This document shows, piece after piece, positions 8,089-14,533 of a stretch of 64,000 bases of DNA. Origin of the DNA: Leifsonia williamsii. GTDB lineage: Bacteria > Actinomycetota > Actinomycetes > Actinomycetales > Microbacteriaceae. Each line of letters starts with the position of its first letter. Within the stretch, counting starts at the first letter, position 1. Where the stretch lies: the NCBI RefSeq assembly GCF_030433685.1, contig NZ_JAROCF010000001.1, positions 1 to 64,000 on the forward strand. The letters are read 5' to 3'. The position numbers and the translations under genes are program-made. The notes under the pieces were generated by a model, which had not been told where the DNA came from, did not search any database, and saw only the letters and a list, made by a program, of their open reading frames with translations.

Positions 8089-9105
8089 CTACGACGCCGC
8101 CGGCCGGCTCAGCAGATCGGCGTGGTGGATGGCCGCCACGTTCGGGTGCGCGCGCAGCCGGTACCGCAGGGCGTTGTCGCCGTAGGTCTCGAGGATCGGG
8201 CTGTTCGTCGGGTCGGACGAGAGCCCGCGCGCCTCGGCCTGCAGCTCGGCCGGCAGTTCGAGGCGCGGGACCGTGGAGTCCAGCGCCGGGTTGAAGAAGA
8301 AGGGGATCGAGATGCGGTCGGTCCCGATCCTCGGGGACTCGACGCGGTGCAGCGTCGCCTTCAGGTACCCGTCGGTCGCCAGCTCCAGCATCTCGCCGAT
8401 GTTGACCACGAACGCGCCGGGGATCGAGGGGGCGTCGATCCAGTCGCCCTCGTGCTCCACCTGCAGGCCGCCCTTGCCCGGCTCGACGAGCAGCAGGGTG
8501 AGCACGCCGCCGTCGCGGTGGGCGCCGACACCCTGCTGGGCGACGTCGTCGCTCGTGCCCGGGTAGCGCACGATCTTGATCAGCGAGAACGGGTGGTCGG
8601 CGAACGCCGCGTCGAACACGTCCGCCGGCGAGCCGAGCGCCACCGCCCAGGTGCGCAGCAGACGCAGGGCGAGCGCGCTCAGCTCTTGGCGCCAGCGCGT
8701 GATCGCCGCCTCCAGCTCCGGGAGCGCTTCCGGCCACAGGTTCGGGCCCTCCAGCCGCTGGAAGGCCGGGCCGCCGTCCACCGTCGCGCGCTCCTCGCCG
8801 ATGTCGATCTGCTCGCGCCAGTCGACGGCACCGTTCGTCAGCTCTTCGCCGGTGCGGGTGTAGCCGCGGAACTGGGGGCTGTGCACGTTCTCGATCGCCA
8901 GCTTGTCCGCCTCCGGCAGGGCGAAGAAGCGCCACGAGACGTCGAGCACCTCGTCGATCAGCTCCTGCGGGATGCCGTGACCGACGAGGTAGAAGAACCC
9001 GACGTCATGCGTGACCTGGCGCAGCTTCGCCCGGAACTCCGACGCGGCGGCCTCCCCCTGGTCGAGTTCGGAGATGTCGAGGATGGGAAGCGAATCGAGT
9101 GACAT
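8089..9105 (-). CDS. 2-oxoglutarate/Fe(II) dioxygenase, isopenicillin N synthase-like
   Basis: This 338-residue non-haem iron oxygenase starts at the ATG at 9105; the frame extends further upstream but that part is not family-like. The N-terminal DIOX_N segment contains GFFYLVGHGI. The iron facial triad is HRD in GAHRDGG plus the distal His in LHRVESP, and the 2-oxoglutarate-binding Arg/Ser lies in RISIPFF. Such proteins hydroxylate or otherwise oxidise small molecules; the substrate cannot be told. The gene is monocistronic, divergent from the arginase-like gene with 79 bases between starts, and ends in a good terminator. Confidence 0.88.
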   Translation of the reverse strand: MSLDSLPILDISELDQGEAAASEFRAKLRQVTHDVGFFYLVGHGIPQELIDEVLDVSWRFFALPEADKLAIENVHSPQFRGYTRTGEELTNGAVDWREQIDIGEERATVDGGPAFQRLEGPNLWPEALPELEAAITRWRQELSALALRLLRTWAVALGSPADVFDAAFADHPFSLIKIVRYPGTSDDVAQQGVGAHRDGGVLTLLLVEPGKGGLQVEHEGDWIDAPSIPGAFVVNIGEMLELATDGYLKATLHRVESPRIGTDRISIPFFFNPALDSTVPRLELPAELQAEARGLSSDPTNSPILETYGDNALRYRLRAHPNVAAIHHADLLSRPAAS

Positions 9106-9171
9106 GCGTCCATCGTCGCAAAGTGCTCGACGGATTTCCGCTGTGTTACCGACGGGCCATCGGCATCCGAC

Positions 9172-9177
9172 TAGGCT
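9172..9177 (+). promoter_or_regulatory. -10 element, leaderless start candidate
   Basis: TAGGCT fits the actinobacterial TAnnnT -10 hexamer and ends 7 bases before the ATG at 9185. No SD is present, so transcription may begin at or next to the start codon. A good -35 is not visible. Confidence 0.4.
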
Positions 9178-9184
9178 CCCCTCC

Positions 9185-10084
9185 ATGACGGGTCGGGTGC
9201 ACGTGATCGGCGCGGCCACCTCTGCCGGGGCGCACGGTCCCGGGCAGGAGCTGGCTCCTGCCGCCTTCCGCCGGTACGGCCTTCTCGCCGGGCTGGCGGA
9301 GTCCGGCCTGGAGGTCGTCGATCACGGCGACGTGGTGACGGCCACGATGCGGCCCGACCCTGGTCATTCCGGTGTGGCGGATGTGGATCGTGTCATCGAG
9401 GCCGCCCGCACCGTGTCGCGGAGCGTTCAGGAGGTGCTCGAGGCCGACCCCACCGGGCGGGTCCTCGTGCTCGGCGGTGACTGCACCATCCAACTCGGCG
9501 TGATCGCCGGGGCGAAGGCGGTGCAGGGCGACTCGGTCGCCCTGGCCTATATCGATCTGGACTGCGACCTCACCTCTCCCGCGAACGGCAACGGCATCGC
9601 CGACTGGATGGGCGTCACCCACCTGCTGGACGCACCCGACGCGTACCGGCCGCTGTCGGGCATCGACGGGAGGCCGCCGTTGCTGACGGCAGACCGGCTC
9701 CGGCTCATCGCCGCCGACCGCGCCACCCCGTATGAGCAGCGGCGGCTCGACGAGCTCGGTCTGATCCGTTACACCTCGGAGCAGGTCTCGGCGAGCACGA
9801 CGGACGTCGCCGCGGAGCTCGGCGCGTGGGCCGACGGCGTGGACCTGCTGTCGGTGCACGTGGACGTCGACGTGCTCGACCAGACCGCGTTCCTGATCGC
9901 CGAGGAGCAGCGCGACGTGCCGGGGCTGAGCCTGGCGACGCTCGATCGTCTGGTCTCGGCGCTCATGGCGCACCCGGCTGCTCGCGTCCTCACCATCACG
10001 GAGGTCAATCCCAGCCGCCCGCCGGACCCGGCAGCGGCGTTCGGCGCTCTCAACGACCTCGTGATCGCGGCGCTCGCCCGTTAG
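9185..10084 (+). CDS. Arginase/agmatinase-fold protein with altered metal ligands
   Basis: This 299-residue protein has the ureohydrolase fold. The three metal-binding motifs are recognisable but changed. GGDCT stands where arginases have GGDH, IDLDCD replaces the DAHxD motif, and SVHVDVDVLD keeps the usual SxDxDxxDP-like block apart from the proline. The Cys for His change is known in some actinobacterial relatives, but Asp in place of the DAH histidine is unusual. It may bind a different metal set, act on a non-guanidino substrate, or be inactive. The start has no SD, and a -10-like hexamer lies 7 bases upstream. It is divergent from the dioxygenase, which may share a pathway. Confidence 0.72.
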   Translation: MTGRVHVIGAATSAGAHGPGQELAPAAFRRYGLLAGLAESGLEVVDHGDVVTATMRPDPGHSGVADVDRVIEAARTVSRSVQEVLEADPTGRVLVLGGDCTIQLGVIAGAKAVQGDSVALAYIDLDCDLTSPANGNGIADWMGVTHLLDAPDAYRPLSGIDGRPPLLTADRLRLIAADRATPYEQRRLDELGLIRYTSEQVSASTTDVAAELGAWADGVDLLSVHVDVDVLDQTAFLIAEEQRDVPGLSLATLDRLVSALMAHPAARVLTITEVNPSRPPDPAAAFGALNDLVIAALAR

Positions 10085-10128
10085 ACAGGGCTCTCGCTCC
10101 CCCGCGGTTCCAGGATAACGGGGCACAC

Positions 10129-10148
10129 CCCTCTTGCAGCAAGACCCC
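10129..10148. promoter_or_regulatory. Candidate rifamycin-associated element (RAE) upstream of helR
   Basis: CTTGC-A-GCAAG (10133-10143) is a perfect inverted repeat 51 bases before the helR start. It matches the core of the RAE described upstream of rifamycin-responsive genes in actinobacteria; the right flank ACCC is close to the published GCCC, while the left flank CCCT differs. The TTGCAG inside it could serve as a -35, with CAGAAT (10159-10164) as a weak -10 at 19 bases. RAE identity rests on remembered consensus and on the neighbouring gene. Confidence 0.65.
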
Positions 10149-10193
10149 GGTGGTGGTCCAGAATCGTCAGGCTCTGCACGCCGGAAGGACCTG

Positions 10194-12512
10194 ATGACCG
10201 CTGCTCACCTGTATCCGTTCGCCCTCGACGCCCACCCCACCAAGGCCGATCCGGCCCTCGTCGGCGACGACGTGCGGCACTTCGCCCGGCTGGAGCGGAG
10301 CCTGTCGGCCGAGCTCGAGGCGCTGGAGCGGCGGCTCGCCGTCGTGCTCGCGACGGCCGCCGAGGGCCAGGACGCGTACGAGCGCGATCTCGAGGTGCGG
10401 CGCCTCACGCAGCGCGCGGGGCTGTTGCGCAGGTACGGGCCCGACCTGTGCATCGGTCGGCTGGTGAGCGAGCAGGGGACGCTGTACATCGGCCGCATCG
10501 GCGTGACCGACGACGATGGCGACCGGCTGCTCGTGGACTGGCGCACCCCCGCCGCCGAACCCTTCTTCGGTGCGACCCGGGCCGAACCGATGGGCGCGCG
10601 GTCGCGCCGCCGGTACCGGTGGACCGACCGCCGGATCACCGACTACTGGGACGAGGCCCTCACCGACGACGCGTCGGAGCCCACCGCGGCCCTGGACGAC
10701 CAGTCCGTGTTCATCGCCAGCCTCGGCGCTTCGCGGACCCGGCGGATGCGGGACGTGCTCGGCACCATCCAGGCCGACCAGGACAGGATCATCCGGGCGA
10801 GCGGGCGCGGCACCCTGGTGGTCGACGGCGGCCCCGGCACCGGCAAGACGGTCGTGGCGCTGCACCGCGCCGCGTACCTCCTGTACTCCGATCCGGTGCT
10901 GCAGAGCGGTCACGGCGGCGTCCTGTTCGTCGGGCCATCGCACGCCTATACCGACTACGTCGCTGACATCCTGCCCGGGCTGGGCGAGGAGGGCGTCCGC
11001 ACGTGCACGCTCGCCGACCTGGTGCCCGGTGGTGACGCGGCGGGCCCCGAGGCCGACGCGCGCGTCGCCGCTCTGAAGGGCGACGCCCGCATGCCCGGCG
11101 CCGTCGAAGCCGCGATCCGGCTGGCGGAGCGGCCGCCGCGCCGCCCGACGGTCATCGACACCGCCTGGGGCGAGGTGCGGATCGGGCAGCGGGAGTGGGC
11201 GGAGGCGCTGGGAGCGGCGGATCCGGCCGCGACGCACAACGACGCCCGCGGCGAGATCTGGAACGCGCTGCTCGACCTCGTCGTCGACGTCGTCGCCGCA
11301 CACCGCGGAGACGGCGGCGCGCGACGCGACGGGCCGTGGGGCGATGAGGGCTGGGGCGACGCCGGCTGGGGCGACGCCGGCTGGGGCGACGCCGGAGCGG
11401 GCTGGGAGAGCGAGGAGCGCCGGGGGTTCGACGACGAGGAGCAGTTCGACGCGTACGGCCTCGACCACGCGGACGCCGACGCCGACGCGATCCGGCGCGG
11501 CCTCACCGAGGACACCGAGCTGCGTCGCGAATTCGACACCGTGTGGCCGCTGCTCGACCCCGCCGCCGTCGTCCGCAGCCTGTGGACGTCACCGGACCTT
11601 CTGCTGCGCTGCGCATCGTGGCTGTCGCCCGAGCAGGTGGCCCTCCTCCAACGTCCGTCGTCCAGCTCCTGGACGCTGTCGGACCTCCCGCTGATCGACA
11701 CCGCCCTCCAGCGCGCGGGCGATCCGCAGCGGGAGGTGCGGCGCCGGCGGGCCGAAGCCGCCGCGGCCGCCGACCGCGCGGTCATGGACGACGTGGTGCA
11801 GAACCTCATCGCCGGCGACGACTCCGAGCTCAAGACGATGTCGATGCTCCGCGGCCAGGACCTCCGCGGGGTGCTGGACACGCTCTCCACCCCGGTGGCG
11901 TCGGGCACCGAGCTGCTGGCCGGGCCGTTCGCCCACATCGTCGTCGACGAGGCCCAGGAGCTGACGGCGGCGGAGTGGGGCATGCTCCTGCGTCGCGTCC
12001 CCTCCCGCAGCCTGACCGTGGTGGGCGACCGCGCGCAGGCCCGGCACGGCTTCCCCGAGACGTGGGAGGAGCGGCTCGCCGGTCTCGGGCTGACCGATGT
12101 GACGGTGGCGACCCTCTCGGTGAATTACCGGACGCCGGCGGCCGTCATGGCGGAGGCGGCTCCCGTCATCCGCGCCGTGCTGCCCGACGCCAACGTTCCG
12201 ACCTCGATCCGCGACAACGGCCTCCCGGTCCGACGCGCCGCCCGCTCCGAGCGCGACCGCATCCTGCGCGACTGGCTGGCGGAGCACGACGAGGGAACCG
12301 CCTGCGTGATCGGAGACGCCTCGTGCGCCGGCACCGAACGGGTCCGCTCCCTCAGCGCCGTCGAGGCGAAGGGACTCGAGTTCGACCTGGTGCTGCTGGC
12401 CGACGACTCCGGCCTCGACGGCCTGTCACGCGGTGCGATCGAGGCAGCGGTCAACCGGTATGTGGCCATGACGCGGACGACAGGGGAGCTGGTGCTCCTC
12501 GGTGATGGGTGA
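10194..12512 (+). CDS. helR: HelR-type RNA polymerase recycling ATPase (UvrD/HelD superfamily 1)
   Basis: This 772-residue SF1 motor protein starts at the ATG at 10194, with SD GGAAGG upstream. It has an N-terminal coiled-coil arm (ALERRLAVV region) and Walker A GGPGTGKT at about residues 211-218. The Walker B region is VVDEAQEL (about 583-590), with motif III VVGDRAQARHG and the C-terminal motifs AVEAKGLEFDLV and YVAMTRT. HelD/HelR proteins remove RNA polymerase from stalled complexes, and HelR also displaces rifamycins and confers tolerance. The RAE-like site upstream favours HelR over generic HelD. An acidic, Trp-rich repeat insert (residues 386-400) is peculiar. The gene is followed closely and convergently by a tetR gene. 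Confidence 0.85.
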   Translation: MTAAHLYPFALDAHPTKADPALVGDDVRHFARLERSLSAELEALERRLAVVLATAAEGQDAYERDLEVRRLTQRAGLLRRYGPDLCIGRLVSEQGTLYIGRIGVTDDDGDRLLVDWRTPAAEPFFGATRAEPMGARSRRRYRWTDRRITDYWDEALTDDASEPTAALDDQSVFIASLGASRTRRMRDVLGTIQADQDRIIRASGRGTLVVDGGPGTGKTVVALHRAAYLLYSDPVLQSGHGGVLFVGPSHAYTDYVADILPGLGEEGVRTCTLADLVPGGDAAGPEADARVAALKGDARMPGAVEAAIRLAERPPRRPTVIDTAWGEVRIGQREWAEALGAADPAATHNDARGEIWNALLDLVVDVVAAHRGDGGARRDGPWGDEGWGDAGWGDAGWGDAGAGWESEERRGFDDEEQFDAYGLDHADADADAIRRGLTEDTELRREFDTVWPLLDPAAVVRSLWTSPDLLLRCASWLSPEQVALLQRPSSSSWTLSDLPLIDTALQRAGDPQREVRRRRAEAAAAADRAVMDDVVQNLIAGDDSELKTMSMLRGQDLRGVLDTLSTPVASGTELLAGPFAHIVVDEAQELTAAEWGMLLRRVPSRSLTVVGDRAQARHGFPETWEERLAGLGLTDVTVATLSVNYRTPAAVMAEAAPVIRAVLPDANVPTSIRDNGLPVRRAARSERDRILRDWLAEHDEGTACVIGDASCAGTERVRSLSAVEAKGLEFDLVLLADDSGLDGLSRGAIEAAVNRYVAMTRTTGELVLLGDG
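11349..11393 (+). repeat. Three perfect 15-bp tandem repeats inside helR
   Basis: The unit GGCTGGGGCGACGCC occurs three times in a row and encodes GWGDA three times (residues 386-400). A degenerate copy (PWGDE) precedes it. The repeat is in frame, so copy number can vary without breaking the gene; it lengthens an acidic linker between the ATPase lobes. Confidence 0.9.
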
Positions 12513-12535
12513 GCCCGAGAGGTGCTCGTCGACGG

Positions 12536-13156
12536 CTACCGGCGCTCCTCCGCGTCGCCCGCGATCAGCGTCCCCGTCATGACCCGCGCCGCCCGGCGGG
12601 CCGCGGCGATCACGGCCTCGTCGGGTGCGTCCGTGGCGGCGGCCGCCTGCACCGCCGCATTGATCGACAGGAGCGCCATACGGAGCAGGACGACCGTCTC
12701 CGGGGTGCGCTCAGGGAGGTGGTGGCTCAGGTCGTCGGCGAGCCGCGACAGGCCGGCGCCGACGCGGGGCTCCTCGCCCTTCGGGGTCGATCCGGCCAGC
12801 AGGAGCGGGTTCGCGGCGAGGAAGCGGATGCCCTGCAGCTTCTCGGCGGTGAAGGAGTCGACCCACCGCAGCACCGCGTCGGTGATCAGGGTCGGCGAGG
12901 GCGGTTGCTCCCCCACCCAGGCGAGGAGCTCCTCCACCTCGTCTCCGCGCTGATCGAGGAGCGATTGGACGATCGCCTCCTTGCCGTCGAAGTAGTAGTA
13001 CAGCGATGCCTTGTTGATGCCGACCTCGTCGGCGATCTGCCGCAGGGAGGTCGCCTCGTAGCCCTGCTCGGTGAACAGCCGCAATGCCACCCGCTGCGCC
13101 GCCTCGCGGGTTTGCGCCCCGCGATTGCGTGCGGCGGACTCCTGTCGCTCGCTCAT
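12536..13156 (-). CDS. TetR-family transcriptional regulator
   Basis: This 206-residue TetR regulator has the N-terminal DNA-binding domain ALRLFTEQGYEATSLRQIA...GINKASLYYYF, with the helix-turn-helix at about residues 35-60. A variable ligand-binding domain follows. It is divergent from the SRPBCC gene with 82 bases between starts, and that space holds inverted repeats over both promoters, so it probably represses both genes. Its own -10-like TAGAGT (13163-13168) lies 6 bases before the ATG, suggesting a leaderless mRNA, although GAGGG also lies close to the start. Its 3' end is 24 bases from helR. The ligand is unknown. Confidence 0.87.
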   Translation of the reverse strand: MSERQESAARNRGAQTREAAQRVALRLFTEQGYEATSLRQIADEVGINKASLYYYFDGKEAIVQSLLDQRGDEVEELLAWVGEQPPSPTLITDAVLRWVDSFTAEKLQGIRFLAANPLLLAGSTPKGEEPRVGAGLSRLADDLSHHLPERTPETVVLLRMALLSINAAVQAAAATDAPDEAVIAAARRAARVMTGTLIAGDAEERR

Positions 13157-13165
13157 GCCCTCACT

Positions 13166-13209
13166 CTACCTACCCGGCGGTAGACAATCTACCTATCGGT
13201 AGGTAGATT
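13166..13209. promoter_or_regulatory. TetR operator and divergent promoters
   Basis: AATCTACCT (13186-13194) and AGGTAGATT (13201-13209) form a perfect 9-bp inverted repeat around ATCGGT. A second, shorter one is CTACC (13166-13170) with GGTAG (13179-13183). The rightward promoter is TAGACA (13181-13186), 17 bases, TAGATT (13204-13209), so the long repeat covers its spacer and -10. The leftward promoter is TAGATT (13191-13186), 17 bases, TAGAGT (13168-13163). Binding would block both. Confidence 0.7.
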
Positions 13210-13238
13210 GAGGCGACACGCGAGGAAAGGCGACGTCC

Positions 13239-13688
13239 ATGGCCGAATACACCGTCATCCGGGAGTACCCGTATCCGATCGAGGAGGTGTGGGCCGTCCT
13301 GACCGAGCCGGAGCAGGTCGCACGGTGGACGACGACCGGGCAGGGCGGCCGGCCGGAGGGCTTCGCCGCCGTGCCGGGAACGAGCTTCCGGTTCGTCGGC
13401 AAGCCCACGATGGGCTGGGCCGGGGTGGTCTACTGCGAAGTGATCTCCGTCGACGGTCCGCGCTCGCTGCACTACACGTGGAGCGGCGACGAGGACTCCG
13501 ACGATGTCACCGACGTGACCTACCTGCTCGAGGAGACGCCGGAAGGGACGCGGTTCACCTGGCACCACACGGGCTTCACGGGCGTGGGCGGCTTCGCGAT
13601 GTCGAAGCTGCTCGGCAGCGTCCGGAAGAAGATGCTCACCGAGGGCGTGCCTCCGGTGCTGGAGGCGTACCACCGGGCAGCGCGCTGA
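13239..13688 (+). CDS. SRPBCC (AHSA1-like) domain protein
   Basis: This 149-residue START-like protein of the activator of Hsp90 ATPase homologue group begins with the characteristic REYPYPIEEVWAVLTEPEQ and contains the hydrophobic-pocket pattern ending ...RFTWHHTGF. Such proteins bind small hydrophobic ligands and often accompany a TetR or ArsR regulator. Here the divergent tetR gene and shared operator suggest ligand-dependent induction. The last 53 bases overlap, in opposite orientation, the end of the metallo-hydrolase gene. No catalytic residues can be named. Confidence 0.82.
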   Translation: MAEYTVIREYPYPIEEVWAVLTEPEQVARWTTTGQGGRPEGFAAVPGTSFRFVGKPTMGWAGVVYCEVISVDGPRSLHYTWSGDEDSDDVTDVTYLLEETPEGTRFTWHHTGFTGVGGFAMSKLLGSVRKKMLTEGVPPVLEAYHRAAR

Positions 13689-14487
13689 TGCTCCACGACC
13701 CCAGCGGAGCCGCCCGCAGCACGGCGGCGATGCCCGCCTGCTCGAAGGCGCGGCGCGTGTCCTCCGCTCCGTAGGCGAAGTGCTCCCAGCCGTCCTGGTG
13801 GGCGACGACGACGTGGGGCGCGCCCAGGATCTCCGCGGCGGCGGCCAGGCGGTCGGGGGTGAAGGTGAGCGGGCGGTCGTCGTAGCGGTTCGGGACGTGC
13901 GCGCCGCCGCCGTTGAGGAGCGCGACGTCGATCCGCGGGAACCGGCGCACGACCTCCACCACCGCGGAGAGGGAGGCGTTGTCGCCGCCCACGTAGACCG
14001 TCGGGCCACCGGGGGCCTCGATGACGAAGCCGTCGACCTCGCAGGTGACGTAGCCCTCGGGGGTCACCTCGTCGGCGGGGCCGTGCAGCGCCGGGGTGGC
14101 CGTGATCGTGAGGCCGGCGGCGTGCGCGACGCTCTCCCAGCGGGCGAGGCCCCGGGCGTTGGGACGTCCGAGGTCCGCCGCACCGCTCGGCGTGGTGAGC
14201 ACGAGCGGCGCGGCCAGGGCCAGGTCGCGTCCGCTGTCGTCGAGGTTGTCCGGGTGCTGGGTGTGGCTCACGAGCAGGACGTCGATCGGGCCGAGCGCCG
14301 ACGCCGGGAGGGTCGGGCCGGCCGTCTTCCGGAGGTAGCCGTGGTCGCCGGGCGGGTCGAACGTGGGGTCGACGAGGATGCGCACGCCGTGGATGTCGAT
14401 GACCGTCGTGGGGCCGCCGATGACGCCGACGCCGACGCCGAAGGGAAGGCGGTCCGCGCCGATGGTGCCGGGGTTCGTGGTCGTCAT
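13636..14487 (-). CDS. Metallo-beta-lactamase-fold hydrolase, variant metal motif
   Basis: This 283-residue protein resembles UlaG-like members of the MBL superfamily. Segments include VRILVDPTFDP (strand leading to the metal site), the motif VSHTQHPDNLDD in place of the canonical HxHxDH, then ALHGPADE and YVGGDNASL. The altered motif HxxHPDN is shared by a recognisable subgroup annotated only as MBL-fold hydrolases. The preferred start is the ATG at 14487; the frame is open upstream but looks unlike protein. A -10-like CATGCT lies 6 bases before it, so this too could be leaderless. Substrate unknown. Its end overlaps the SRPBCC gene convergently. Confidence 0.78.
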   Translation of the reverse strand: MTTTNPGTIGADRLPFGVGVGVIGGPTTVIDIHGVRILVDPTFDPPGDHGYLRKTAGPTLPASALGPIDVLLVSHTQHPDNLDDSGRDLALAAPLVLTTPSGAADLGRPNARGLARWESVAHAAGLTITATPALHGPADEVTPEGYVTCEVDGFVIEAPGGPTVYVGGDNASLSAVVEVVRRFPRIDVALLNGGGAHVPNRYDDRPLTFTPDRLAAAAEILGAPHVVVAHQDGWEHFAYGAEDTRRAFEQAGIAAVLRAAPLGSWSISALPGGTPPAPEARPR

Positions 14488-14533
14488 GACGTCAGCATGC
14501 CACGGCGGGCACACTCTGTCGGCGGTCAGCCCG

